From assembly GCA_051657745.1 (NCBI GenBank), contig JBOFLG010000124.1, positions 1 through 34,073 of the forward strand: a DNA stretch of 34,073 bases. Direction: 5' to 3'. Position numbers and translations under genes: made by a program. The DNA comes from JBOFLG01 sp051657745 (lineage in GTDB: Bacteria > Actinomycetota > Actinomycetes > Actinomycetales > Dermatophilaceae). The notes beneath the pieces were generated by a model that was not told the origin of the DNA, did no database searches, and was given only the letters and a program-made list of their open reading frames with translations. How positions within the stretch are numbered: position 1 is the stretch's first letter; every line of letters begins with the position of its first letter. Shown piece after piece: positions 24,330 through 33,981 of this stretch.

Positions 24330-25592
24330 GTGGATACCCTGCGGCGATCGCTCACCCGTCGTGGCGTCGCCTTCGCGAGCAGCGGGCTCGTTCTCGTCCT
24401 GGCTGGCGTCCTGCTCAGCCAACCAGACGCCACCCGAGTTGGGGTCCTCCTGCTCACTCTCGTCACCGTGGCGCAGATCCTGGTCCGGCGGCACGGGCTC
24501 GGCCTCGACGTCCGGCGCACGGTCGCGCCGGGTCGGGTGCACATCGACGAGCCGGCAGTCGTCACTGTCGAGATCCGCACCACCGAGTCCTCGACGTCAC
24601 CGGTGCTCCTGGCTGAGGAGTTGATCGCGGCTGATCCCGGCAACCGCCCACGCTTCGTCATCCCCCCGATGCGCGCGGGCCAGTCGCTGGCGATCGACTA
24701 CCGTGTGCGCTCACCCGCGCGCGGCACACACCGGCTCGGGCCGCTGTCGGTGCGGGTCCGCGACCCATTCGGTCTCGCCGAGCGTGCCGCAGCCGCGACC
24801 AGCAACACCGACCTGGTGGTGCTGCCTCGCGTGGTCCCACTGCCCACCGGACGCTCGCTCGGCAATGCCGTCGGCGCCGACGGCAGCATCCCGCACCTGG
24901 TCTCATTGAACGGCGAGGACGACCAGACGGTTCGGGAATACCGGGACGGTGACGACCTCCGGCGCATCCACTGGCCCGCCAGCGCACGAACCGGACACCT
25001 GATGATGCGTCAGGATGATCGACCAGCGAAACGACGCGCAATCCTCCTGCTCGACACGCGACGCTCCGCCCATGGTGGCCACGGTCGTCACGGCTCGTTG
25101 GAGTGGGTGGTGACCATGACCGCGTCGATGCTGTCGCATCTTGTCGGCGCGGGGTACGCCGCCCACCTGCTCACCGCAGATCCCGGTGCGCACCACGACG
25201 ACACCCTGGACCAGGCACTCGACTCCCTGGCCCGGGTCGGCTACAGCGACGACGACGGCCTGCGTGCCGTACTGCACGCGGCCAGCGGACCTACCGGTGG
25301 CGGTGGCCTGGTCGCCTACATCGGCGGGCCGCTCACCAGCGAGGACGCGCGTGTCCTCGCCGGTCTCCGGCACTCAGGCTCACCGGCAGTCGCCCTCGTG
25401 GTCGAACCAGCGACGTTCAGCGGCCAACCCACTGCGGCGCATCTCGCCGAACCGGCCAGAGCGACGGTCGCGGTCCTGCGCACCTCCGGGTGGTCGGCCA
25501 GCACTGTCGACCGCCACGTGACACCAGCGGCCGCGTGGTCCACCGTGGTCGGCAGTCGACACGCCGACGGTGACCTCATGGAGGCTCGGTGA
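24330..25592 (+). CDS. DUF58 domain-containing membrane protein
   Basis: A 420-residue protein. Two hydrophobic segments occur at about residues 15-32 and 36-52. A beta-rich region follows with RSPARGTHRLGPLSVRVRDPFGL. The DUF58 signature is REYRDGDDLRRIHWPASAR near residues 200-218, and a von Willebrand A-like fold probably covers the C-terminal half (ILLLDTRRSAHGG). Its biochemical role is unknown. DUF58 proteins occur almost always with MoxR ATPases, as here. The GTG at 24330 lies 8 bp after the moxR stop, and its stop overlaps the next gene by 4 bp. Confidence 0.9.
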   Translation: MDTLRRSLTRRGVAFASSGLVLVLAGVLLSQPDATRVGVLLLTLVTVAQILVRRHGLGLDVRRTVAPGRVHIDEPAVVTVEIRTTESSTSPVLLAEELIAADPGNRPRFVIPPMRAGQSLAIDYRVRSPARGTHRLGPLSVRVRDPFGLAERAAAATSNTDLVVLPRVVPLPTGRSLGNAVGADGSIPHLVSLNGEDDQTVREYRDGDDLRRIHWPASARTGHLMMRQDDRPAKRRAILLLDTRRSAHGGHGRHGSLEWVVTMTASMLSHLVGAGYAAHLLTADPGAHHDDTLDQALDSLARVGYSDDDGLRAVLHAASGPTGGGGLVAYIGGPLTSEDARVLAGLRHSGSPAVALVVEPATFSGQPTAAHLAEPARATVAVLRTSGWSASTVDRHVTPAAAWSTVVGSRHADGDLMEAR

Positions 25593-27922
25593 ATCGCGCT
25601 CGCCCGATCCCGGCGGTGATTGGTGCCGGCGCCAGCATCGCGGTCATGCTGCCGCTACGCACCCTGTTCGCCCCGACCACCTGGGTGTGGCCGGCAGTGG
25701 TCGCGGTGGCGGCGGTGGTCGCCACCGGTATCGCCGCCCGCAGATTCGTCGCACTCCGTTCGGGCGTTCTCGCCATCCAGGCGGCGGTTCTTCTGCTTGC
25801 CTCGTGGTGGCTGCACCTGGACGGACATCTCGTCGCCGGTGTGCTGCCGACCGGCGACACCGTGCGTGCCTCGGGAGAACTCCTCGGGGAGGCATACCGC
25901 ACGGCGATCCAATACCGCGCGCCGGCGCCCACCAGCCCCGGCGTCGCCTTCGCGCTCACCGTGCTCGTCGGGCTGACCGCGCTGGCCGTCGACGCCACCG
26001 CTACGACATTCCGCAATCCAGCGCTTGCCGGGGTGCCATTGCTCGCTGCGTTCCTCACCGCCGCGGCCAACTCCGCCGGTGGTCTATCGGCGTGGCTTCT
26101 GCTCCCGCCGGCCATCTGCTGGCTTGGGCTGGTCCACGGTGAGGGGCTGCGGGCCGTCCGCGGATGGGGTGCCGGGGCGCTCCCGACATCCGCTCCGCTC
26201 GCCGACTCCACCGACGCCTTCGCCGCCATCGGGCGAGCGGTCGGCGCGACCGCACTCGCAGCGGCAGTCGTCGTGCCCGCCGCCATCCCGCACTTTCCGG
26301 CGACCTTTCTCGCTGACGGGCTCGGCACCAGCGACACCGGGCGCAGTGCGGCCGGTGGGGTCGGCGGCGACGTCCGGCTGTCCACGACCATCGACATCGC
26401 CCGCGACCTTGGCGACCTTTCCGAGGCCCCGGTTCTCGTCTACCGCACCACGGCCGAGAACCCACCGCCATTACGGGTGAGTGTCCTGGACCTCTACCGC
26501 CGCGGCCGGTGGCAGGCGTCATCCGACCTCACGAACGTTTCCCTGCCCACGCGGTTGCCCAGCACCGAGGTCAACCCGGAGGTGGAGCGGGCGAAGGAGC
26601 AGATCAGCGTCGAGATCAACCGGATCGGTCGGCCCCAGGTCGCACTTCCGGCCAGCGTGTCTGGCACCAACTTTCCCGACGGATCGTGGCGGGTTACCGG
26701 CGCCGGCGTGGTGGAACTGACCCGCCAGGTGGCGGAGTACACCGCCGAATTCACCGTTGCGGCCCCCACGGACGCCCAGTTTGGCGCCGCCCTCGCGCCG
26801 CCCGCACCACAGCGCGACGACCTGGCTCTCGACCCCCGAGCCGAGCAGCCAGTCCGTGAGCTTCTTGCCGATGTCACCGACGAGGGCGACTCAGCGCTGA
26901 CCGTCGCACGCAAGATTCAGTCGCACCTGCGTGGGCCGCTGTACTCGTACTCACTCGAACTCGCCGACGAGACGGGCGCTGGACGCCGGGCGGAAGAACC
27001 ACTGGCGCAGTTCCTCCGAACCCGGCGCGGATACTGCGTCCAGTTCACCACGGCGATGATTATGCTCTCCCGCGCGGCCGGCATCCCTGCTCGCATGGCG
27101 GCCGGGTTTCTGCCCGGGTCGACCGACAGGGACCGGCGCGTAGTCCGGGCCTCTGACGCTCATGCGTGGCCCGAACTGTACTTCGGCGGCCTCGGCTGGG
27201 TGCGATTCGAGCCGACCCCAGGCGCCCGCAGCGGGACCGCACCGACGTACACCGAACCGGCCGGTACCGGCGCCGAGGCGGCCTCACCATCGCCGACGAC
27301 GGCGCCCACCACCAGCGCAGCACCGACCCGTTCCTCCGGAGAGAACGACCCGAGCGAGGCGGACGACACTGTCGCGGACGTGGGCGCCGCCGGGGCCGTT
27401 GCCACCATGCGTGAGCACCTGGCGGTCGTCGTCGGCGTCCTGTGTGCCGGCCTCAGCCTCGGCGCGATTCCTGGTGCCGCCTGGCTCACCCGACGCCGCG
27501 CCCGACGCCACGCTCATAATGACGCCGAACGCGTTGAGGTCCAATGGAGTTCGCTGCTCATGCGCCTGAAGGACGTCGGTCTGGTTCCACCCGACGGCGC
27601 GACGCCACGACAGGCGTCGCACGCCATCAGCCAGGACACGCCACTCAGCGCCAGCGAGAACGAGGCGTTGGGCCGGGTCGTGTCCACCCTCGAACGGGCT
27701 CGGTACGCGGCACCCGGCACAGGAACACTGCCGGATGTCGCCGCAGATGCCCGCACCGTGCGGCGCGCTGTGTTCACGCGCCGAGGTCGCCGCGACCGGA
27801 TCCGTGCGTTCCTGCTACCCGAGGAGGGGCGTCAACGATGGCGACACTGGTCGGCCACGCTGAGCCGACGCATCGCCGGGTCGGCACACGCAGTTCGGGA
27901 CATCCGACTATGGCGGCAATAG
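25589..27922 (+). CDS. TgpA-like membrane transglutaminase-domain protein
   Basis: A 777-residue membrane protein. Several hydrophobic segments fill residues 8-235, then an extracytoplasmic domain carries a transglutaminase core: Cys483 in RRGYCVQFTTAMIMLSRAAG, His525 in SDAHAWPELYF, and FEPTPG at 540-545, with Glu rather than Asp in the third position, a variation I believe is common in actinobacteria. A Thr/Ser/Pro-rich linker, one more membrane segment (about 612-634) and a DUF4129-like cytoplasmic tail follow. The Pseudomonas TgpA is essential, and a cell-envelope role is likely but the substrate is unknown. The GTG at 25589 overlaps the DUF58 stop. The gene converges on sigA with 45 bp between stops. 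Confidence 0.92.
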   Translation: MNRARPIPAVIGAGASIAVMLPLRTLFAPTTWVWPAVVAVAAVVATGIAARRFVALRSGVLAIQAAVLLLASWWLHLDGHLVAGVLPTGDTVRASGELLGEAYRTAIQYRAPAPTSPGVAFALTVLVGLTALAVDATATTFRNPALAGVPLLAAFLTAAANSAGGLSAWLLLPPAICWLGLVHGEGLRAVRGWGAGALPTSAPLADSTDAFAAIGRAVGATALAAAVVVPAAIPHFPATFLADGLGTSDTGRSAAGGVGGDVRLSTTIDIARDLGDLSEAPVLVYRTTAENPPPLRVSVLDLYRRGRWQASSDLTNVSLPTRLPSTEVNPEVERAKEQISVEINRIGRPQVALPASVSGTNFPDGSWRVTGAGVVELTRQVAEYTAEFTVAAPTDAQFGAALAPPAPQRDDLALDPRAEQPVRELLADVTDEGDSALTVARKIQSHLRGPLYSYSLELADETGAGRRAEEPLAQFLRTRRGYCVQFTTAMIMLSRAAGIPARMAAGFLPGSTDRDRRVVRASDAHAWPELYFGGLGWVRFEPTPGARSGTAPTYTEPAGTGAEAASPSPTTAPTTSAAPTRSSGENDPSEADDTVADVGAAGAVATMREHLAVVVGVLCAGLSLGAIPGAAWLTRRRARRHAHNDAERVEVQWSSLLMRLKDVGLVPPDGATPRQASHAISQDTPLSASENEALGRVVSTLERARYAAPGTGTLPDVAADARTVRRAVFTRRGRRDRIRAFLLPEEGRQRWRHWSATLSRRIAGSAHAVRDIRLWRQ

Positions 27923-27967
27923 CCGACCGAACGGGCACGAGAATGGCCACCGCGTACAGTGCCGGCC

Positions 27968-29539
<1,572 letters not shown>

Positions 29540-29670
29540 CGATGACCTTTCGTCGCGGGGACCACTGAGCGTCACGGTTCGTAAACGTGAGCCGGGGCGG
29601 AGGCTGTCCTGGACTGCACCCGGGCGTCCCGCTCGGGTCCGTCGGCGACGACAGCCAGGTGTACGTCACC

Positions 29671-29699
29671 ATTATAAAGCGCGCACGTGGTCGGAGACA
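29671..29699 (-). promoter_or_regulatory. Candidate sigA promoter (-35 TGTCTC, 17 bp, -10 TATAAT)
   Basis: On the minus strand a perfect TATAAT lies at 29671-29676 and TGTCTC at 29694-29699, 17 bp apart. The -35 departs from TTGACA. The promoter begins 20 bp past the usp stop, so sigA can be transcribed apart from metX-usp. The leader would be about 125 nt to the preferred start. Confidence 0.65.
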
Positions 29700-29719
29700 C
29701 TGCGGCCGCCAGCTCAGGC

Positions 29720-30115
29720 TCATCCCTTGACTGCGAGAACCGCACACGGGGCGTCCAGCAGGATGCGCTGGGCGTTCGACCCAAGGATCAGTTTGCCTAC
29801 CGGTGTGCGGCGACGCAGGCCGATCACGATGAGGTCGGCGTCAGTCTCGTCGGCAACCGCAATGAGATCCTCGGCGGGTTCGTTGCCCCGGATCAACTCA
29901 CGGACCTCGACGTCAACACCATCCCGCTCCATGTCGTCGGCGGCGCGGCGCAACTCGTCGTCGGCCGCGCGGGCCGCATGCTCGTCGAGGCCTCGACCCC
30001 CGCGGTTGCTGTGAATGACAACGAGCCGGGCCTTCCGGGTCCGCGCCTCTGCGGTTGCCCGGCTCAGCGCCGCGCGGCCCTCTTTGGTCGGGACGAAGCC
30101 GACGACGATCGTCAC
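29720..30115 (-). CDS. Universal stress protein (UspA family), single domain
   Basis: A 131-residue protein with the Usp fold: MTIVVGFVPTKEGRAALSRA at the N-terminus, and at the C-terminus VIGLRRRTPVGKLILGSNAQ, which contains the G-2X-G-9X-G(S/N) ATP-binding pattern. It may bind ATP and act in stress survival, but no specific partner is known. The GTG at 30115 overlaps the metX stop by 4 bp (GTGA), and a GGAGGG ribosome site lies 3 nt upstream inside metX. Thus metX and usp are coupled and both fall under the SAM riboswitch leader of metX. Confidence 0.92.
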   Translation of the reverse strand: MTIVVGFVPTKEGRAALSRATAEARTRKARLVVIHSNRGGRGLDEHAARAADDELRRAADDMERDGVDVEVRELIRGNEPAEDLIAVADETDADLIVIGLRRRTPVGKLILGSNAQRILLDAPCAVLAVKG

Positions 30116-31305
30116 GTGCCCTCCTGCGGCCCGACGGTGGGTTGAGCGGAAGGACTGAGGCTACCGCAGCGGTTGCGGTGACCCGGATCGAGTACGCCGC
30201 GAAGCAATGTACCGACGCGGTCGATCTCGACGAGGAAACCGTCGTGCCCATGCTCGGAGTCGATGACGTGCAGGGTCGAACCCGGGTGTGCCTCAGCGAG
30301 TTCCGCGGAAAGGCGCGTCGGGTAGAGCCGGTCCGTGGAGACTGCGGCGACGTGCAACTCACCATCGAACGCGGACAGCGACGAACGCCATCCGCCGCGG
30401 CCTCGGCCGATGTCGTGACTGTTCATGGCTTCAGTCAGGACGACGTAACTGTTCGCGTCAAACCGCTGCGCAAGTTTGCCGGCGTGATGGTCCAGGTAAC
30501 TCTCTACGTCGTAGCGACCATCCCGGCCAAGTGGATCCTCCCCTGGCCGCGGACGGCGCCCGAACCGCTCGTCCAGTTCGCGTTCGGTGCGATACGTAGC
30601 CTGGGCAACCCGGCGGGCGATGCCAAGACCGGCCACCGGCGGCTCGTGGTCGTAGTAGTCGCCGTCCCGGAAGCGCGGATCGCTGCGGATGGCCAGCACT
30701 TGCGGCCGGCACCAGGCGATCTGATCCGCTGTGGCGTACCCACTGGACGCCAGGACAACCGCGCGATCCACCCGACGCGGATGGGTGACTGCCCATTCCA
30801 GCGCTCGCATGCCGCCCATCGACCCGCCGAGGACTGCACGCCACCGTCCGATGCCGAGCGCGTCGGCGAGCGCCGCCTCAGCAGCGACCTGGTCACGAAT
30901 AGTGATGAACGGGAAGCGACCGGCCCACGGTCGCCCGTCGGGGGCCAGCGAGGACGGGCCGGTGCTGCCCTGGCACCCGCCCAGCACATTGCTCGCGACG
31001 ACGTAGAACCGGTCGGTGTCCAGTGGTGCCCCAGGCCCGATCAGCGTCGGCCACCATCCTGGCGACGGGTGTCCAGGCCCTGCCTCACCGACGACATGGC
31101 TGTCGCCGGTGAGCGCATGCTCGACGAGGACCGCGTTGTCGCCTGACGGCGCAAGAGTCCCCCACGTCTCGTAGGCGATGACCGCGTCGCGGACAACTCC
31201 GCCGCGTTCGAGCGGAAGGTCGCCGACGGCCTCGAACTGACGATCGCCCACCGGGTCGCCCGGGCTCCACCACGCTCGCGCCCCCTGCTCGACCGTAGAC
31301 GTCAT
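30112..31305 (-). CDS. metX: Homoserine O-acetyltransferase MetX
   Basis: A 397-residue alpha/beta hydrolase-fold enzyme that acetylates (or succinylates) homoserine, the committed step to methionine. The nucleophile is Ser162 in GGSMGGMRALEW, with Asp326 in STDRLYPT and His355 in EHGHDGFL. LVEHALTGDSHVVG is the oxyanion region, and NVLGGCQGSTGPSSLAPDGR is the MetX-specific block. The ATG at 31305 has AAGGAG 5 nt upstream; the frame is open another 22 codons through the riboswitch leader. Acyl donor choice cannot be settled by eye. No metY follows; the next gene is usp. A SAM-IV-like riboswitch precedes it, implying repression by SAM. Confidence 0.95.
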   Translation of the reverse strand: MTSTVEQGARAWWSPGDPVGDRQFEAVGDLPLERGGVVRDAVIAYETWGTLAPSGDNAVLVEHALTGDSHVVGEAGPGHPSPGWWPTLIGPGAPLDTDRFYVVASNVLGGCQGSTGPSSLAPDGRPWAGRFPFITIRDQVAAEAALADALGIGRWRAVLGGSMGGMRALEWAVTHPRRVDRAVVLASSGYATADQIAWCRPQVLAIRSDPRFRDGDYYDHEPPVAGLGIARRVAQATYRTERELDERFGRRPRPGEDPLGRDGRYDVESYLDHHAGKLAQRFDANSYVVLTEAMNSHDIGRGRGGWRSSLSAFDGELHVAAVSTDRLYPTRLSAELAEAHPGSTLHVIDSEHGHDGFLVEIDRVGTLLRGVLDPGHRNRCGSLSPSAQPTVGPQEGT

Positions 31306-31350
31306 GAAAACTCCTTGCCGAGTCGCGCTTGCCATGCCCGGACGACGTGG

Positions 31351-31430
31351 CCGGGTCATCACCCGGGGCACCCCATCGCGAGGAGGGTTGCCGCTCAGCG
31401 AGCCGGGGCTGTGTGCTGAGACTCATGACC
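31351..31430 (-). ncRNA. SAM-IV-like riboswitch in the metX leader
   Basis: Read on the minus strand. P1 pairs GGTCAT (31425-31430) with ATGACC (31354-31359). P2 pairs CTCAGC (31415-31420) with GCTGAG (31394-31399). P3 pairs GGCAACCC (31385-31392) with GGGGTGCC (31367-31374). The P2 loop CCCGG (31403-31407) can pair with CCGGG (31362-31366), the SAM-type pseudoknot. The conserved strings GGTCATGAG and CGGCAACCCTCC match SAM-binding aptamers, and no P4 stands between P3 and P1, which favours SAM-IV over SAM-I; the SAM-I/IV variant remains possible. A competing hairpin, CCGGGT-GATG-ACCCGG (31351-31366), would break both P1 and the pseudoknot. Confidence 0.85.
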
Positions 31431-31438
31431 TGGCCCAA

Positions 31439-31467
31439 ATCGTACCCGTACGCCTGATCGCGAGACA
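31439..31467 (-). promoter_or_regulatory. Candidate metX promoter (-35 TGTCTC, 17 bp, -10 TACGAT)
   Basis: On the minus strand TACGAT (31439-31444) follows TGTCTC (31462-31467) at 17 bp. Transcription would start just before P1 of the riboswitch, giving a leader of about 130 nt. The same TGTCTC-N17 layout occurs at sigA. An 8-bp inverted repeat brackets the -35. Confidence 0.55.
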
Positions 31468-31492
31468 GGGCACACACGCTGAGTGATCAGGC
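31452..31492 (-). repeat. 8-bp inverted repeat bracketing the metX -35
   Basis: GCCTGATC at 31452-31459 is the reverse complement of 31485-31492, with 25 nt between. It begins 24 bp past the DUF4192 stop, so it may end that transcript. It could instead be an operator for metX, since it encloses the -35 hexamer. No T-run is present. Confidence 0.45.
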
Positions 31493-31515
31493 CGCTCCCC
31501 ATGCACCGCGGGTCG

Positions 31516-32604
31516 TCATCCAGCACGGTTGGCCCGGGCATTGGTGCTGCCTGAGTCGATGCTCCGAGCTGAACGGGGTGCCGGTGGCGCCGTCGCACTA
31601 TCGAGGAGACGAAGGAGGAGTAGGCCCAGTCGGTAGTCCGGCACCAGTCGAAGCGCCCGGCTGACACCGGCCCGGGCCTGCGCGCCGTCGCCGCCGATCC
31701 AGACCAGGTGTGCCGTCACTGTGCAGATTGCGGCCGCCTCTGCCGGGCAATCGTCAGGCACCGATCGACACACTCTGAGGAGGCGAGCGATCACCGCGTC
31801 CCGGCTTCGAACATCGGCACACCACGAGGGCAACCGACGGTCCACGAGAGCCAGTACCTCCGGGGCGACCGCCGCGGTCGGCAGCGACCCCGAGGCGAGC
31901 CGGGCGAGCAGCCCATCGCGCCAGGGCAGGTCGGTCAACCCCAGTGCGGCGTCTGCGACGTCGACCGGCCGTAGCGGAGCGCGGGGACCGGCCTCCTGAG
32001 GCGACCTGCCCAGGATCCGAGCCCACGCCCGAGCGCTGCGCCCGCGTCGAGTGACCTCGGCAAGTAGCGCTCGCTGGCGCACCAGGCTGCCGACCTCACC
32101 CGCTGCGGAGTCGGCTTCGACCGCCCGGTCGAGCGCGGCCCGCGACGCCAGCGGCGAGCGACCACCCATCACCATCCCGACCACGGCTGGAACGTCCTCC
32201 GGGGCCGGGACCGGCTGGCCCCCGCCCGGACCGCAGCACGCTTCGGAACAGAGCAGAGAGGCGAACCGGCCAGCGTGAACGACGAGCGCATCGACCACCT
32301 CGACCTGGGCGCCGCCGAAGCGCTCGACGAGGTCCCGCAGGAGTGGCGCGGAACTGCCAGCGACCTCGCCTTCGTAGCCGACGAGGGTGACGTGAGTCGG
32401 ATGCTGGTCGAGCACCGGGCCCACCACGGATTCCGCCGCGTATGCGACATCCTGCTGGTCCGGGATGTCAACGCGAGCGACCATACCCACCACCCCGCCC
32501 ACGAGCGTGACCACGACAACGCTGTCAGTGGGGTGGTAACCGAGCTGGTACGGAAGGAACGCGGCAACCTCGCCGGGGCCGCGCAGAGTGATGGTTGTCG
32601 TCAT
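31516..32604 (-). CDS. DUF4192 domain-containing protein
   Basis: A 362-residue actinobacterial protein of unknown function. The N-terminus ITLRGPGEVAAFLPYQLGYHPTDSVVVVTL is the typical DUF4192 opening, and the Cys-rich segment LLCSEACCGPGGGQPVP (about residues 116-132) is a family mark whose role is unknown, perhaps metal binding. The middle and C-terminal parts are helical, with LVDRRLPSWCADVRSRDAVIARL and a final TPR-like stretch ARAGVSRALRLVPDYRLGLL. The ATG at 32604 has only a G-run upstream. Neighbours metX and DUF1232 give no functional hint. The family assignment is good; no function is proposed. Confidence 0.85.
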   Translation of the reverse strand: MTTTITLRGPGEVAAFLPYQLGYHPTDSVVVVTLVGGVVGMVARVDIPDQQDVAYAAESVVGPVLDQHPTHVTLVGYEGEVAGSSAPLLRDLVERFGGAQVEVVDALVVHAGRFASLLCSEACCGPGGGQPVPAPEDVPAVVGMVMGGRSPLASRAALDRAVEADSAAGEVGSLVRQRALLAEVTRRGRSARAWARILGRSPQEAGPRAPLRPVDVADAALGLTDLPWRDGLLARLASGSLPTAAVAPEVLALVDRRLPSWCADVRSRDAVIARLLRVCRSVPDDCPAEAAAICTVTAHLVWIGGDGAQARAGVSRALRLVPDYRLGLLLLRLLDSATAPPAPRSARSIDSGSTNARANRAG

Positions 32605-32664
32605 CCCCCGAGAGTTGCCGATCAGCAGGCCCGGTGGCGCACCCTGCGCGGGTCGTCGCCGGAT

Positions 32665-32706
32665 CTGTGGATGACCGACGCGCCGACGCCAGGCCTGTGG
32701 ACGACC
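32665..32706. repeat. Two direct repeats resembling DnaA boxes
   Basis: CTGTGGATGACC (32665-32676) and CTGTGGACGACC (32695-32706) are direct repeats 30 bp apart. On the minus strand they read TCATCCACA and TCGTCCACA, each one base from a DnaA box (TTATCCACA or TTGTCCACA). They lie between the DUF1232 stop and the DUF4192 start. Confidence 0.45.
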
Positions 32707-32715
32707 AGCAGCGCG

Positions 32716-33087
32716 TCAGTCGACCACGTGACCTGGCACCGTGGGGCCGCTGACCGGGTGGGAACGCTCCCAGGAGAGATACGACTCGGTTTCCTCGACG
32801 AAACGGGCCGCCAACCACCCGACGACGAGGGCGTCGTCGGCAAGGCCGAGCGGCCCGAGCAGCACCTCGGGCACGAAGTCGAACGGTGACACCAGATAGC
32901 CGAGCGCCACCAGCACCATCACCAACCGGCCGGTCGAGGTACCGGGGTACTCCCGGCGCAGCGTCGCCCTGATCAGGCGCGGAACGGCGCCGACCCGCTC
33001 ACCGATCGACGGCCCCCCGGGACGAGCAGCGAGACGGACAGCGCGAAACACCGAGCTCACCGAGGCGAGCCGACTGGTACGGGCCAC
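32716..33087 (-). CDS. DUF1232 (YkvA-like) small membrane-associated protein
   Basis: A 123-residue protein with the DUF1232 core LVALGYLVSPFDFVPEVLLG followed by LGLADDALVVGWLAARFVEE (about residues 59-97). The hydrophobic helix and the SPxDxxPE motif are diagnostic. Function is unknown. The N-terminal 50 residues are basic. The GTG at 33087 has GAGGAGG 8 nt upstream. It lies 86 bp after the EcsC-family stop and 111 bp before DUF4192, so these may be separate transcripts or one loose operon. Confidence 0.88.
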   Translation of the reverse strand: MARTSRLASVSSVFRAVRLAARPGGPSIGERVGAVPRLIRATLRREYPGTSTGRLVMVLVALGYLVSPFDFVPEVLLGPLGLADDALVVGWLAARFVEETESYLSWERSHPVSGPTVPGHVVD

Positions 33088-33173
33088 GAGGCCGACCTCC
33101 TCAACCGTGACAAGCGACCGGTGCCGCTCCTACGACGACGAACAACGACGGCGCCCGCCGCCTTCCCGAGCAG

Positions 33174-33884
33174 TTACGCCGGGCCTATTAGGCCCGAGGA
33201 TGAACCGGGGAACTCACGGCGGGCATGGCCGGCGACCCGGTGCAGCATCCAGGCATCGAGACCGCCGCCCACCGCGCCGCCGACCACCGGAACGAACCGG
33301 CCAAGCTTGGCCAGGCCGGAACGGCTCGCGGTGGCGATGATCCGAAAGGCGATGCCCTTGTTGACGACCATCAGCGCCGGTCCGGGGAGCCGCTGGGCGG
33401 CGAGGTTCGTCATCCGCCCGGTCGGCACGACCGCCCCGGCCTTGCGCACCAACTCGTCGGCATCGGCGCCGACCAGGGTGAGCAGCACGGCCGTCCGAAT
33501 GTGCGGGTCGGCGATGTCGTGCCCACGCAGCCGCGCGACCGCCGCCGTCATCCGGGTGGCGAGCAGGTAGAACCCGAGGGCGTTGGCCGGGAGGGCCACC
33601 GGCAGAGTGAAAAAGCCCCCGACGCCGGTCGCGAAGCCACTCACCCCGGCCATCGTCATATGCCGCCGGATGACGGCCGCAGCCGCCTGTTCCGGGTCTC
33701 CCCCCGCAGCCGCCAGCGCGGTGTCGGCGACCGCCGCCGCCGACGCGAAGGTGCCCCTGCCGTCGATGCCCAGGGCCAGAAGTTGGTCAGCAAACCTCGT
33801 CGCTAGATCATCCACGAACCCGGCCTCGCTCTGGGGGGCCTGGGCCTTCTCGAGCACTCCTCGCGCGCCGCCGCCAACTGCCAC
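33174..33884 (-). CDS. EcsC-family protein
   Basis: A 236-residue protein resembling the EcsC family: the central hydrophobic, Gly-rich run GVSGFATGVGGFFTLPVALP then ANALGFYLLATRMTAAVARL, and a second nonpolar stretch near LGRFVPVVGGAVGGGLDAWM. The family is named after the third gene of the Bacillus Ecs transporter locus, but stand-alone actinobacterial members have no known role. No ABC transporter genes adjoin it in the window. The GTG at 33884 has GAGGAG 6 nt upstream. Its last codons contain an inverted repeat (33180-33196). Confidence 0.78.
   Translation of the reverse strand: MAVGGGARGVLEKAQAPQSEAGFVDDLATRFADQLLALGIDGRGTFASAAAVADTALAAAGGDPEQAAAAVIRRHMTMAGVSGFATGVGGFFTLPVALPANALGFYLLATRMTAAVARLRGHDIADPHIRTAVLLTLVGADADELVRKAGAVVPTGRMTNLAAQRLPGPALMVVNKGIAFRIIATASRSGLAKLGRFVPVVGGAVGGGLDAWMLHRVAGHARREFPGSSSGLIGPA
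33180..33196 (-). terminator. Inverted repeat at the end of the EcsC-family gene
   Basis: CGGGCC (33180-33185) and GGCCCG (33191-33196) flank a 5-nt loop and could form a compact hairpin 3 bp before the stop codon. It lies in coding sequence and has no T-run, so terminator function is doubtful. Confidence 0.3.
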
Positions 33885-33981
33885 TTGTCACTCCTCACGT
33901 CACGGTGACCGGTCATCGATGCCGGGCTTCCGTCATCCTCGCACGCTACCGAGGCGGCTCATCGGACCCAGCCAGCCGGCG

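Noticed and set aside
29540..29575. Upstream GTG start for sigA at 29575
   Set aside because: No ribosome site precedes it, whereas the GTG at 29539 has GAAAGG at good spacing. Kept as an alternative only.
32665..32706. Replication origin at the DnaA-like boxes
   Set aside because: Only two boxes, no AT-rich unwinding region and no dnaA or dnaN nearby.
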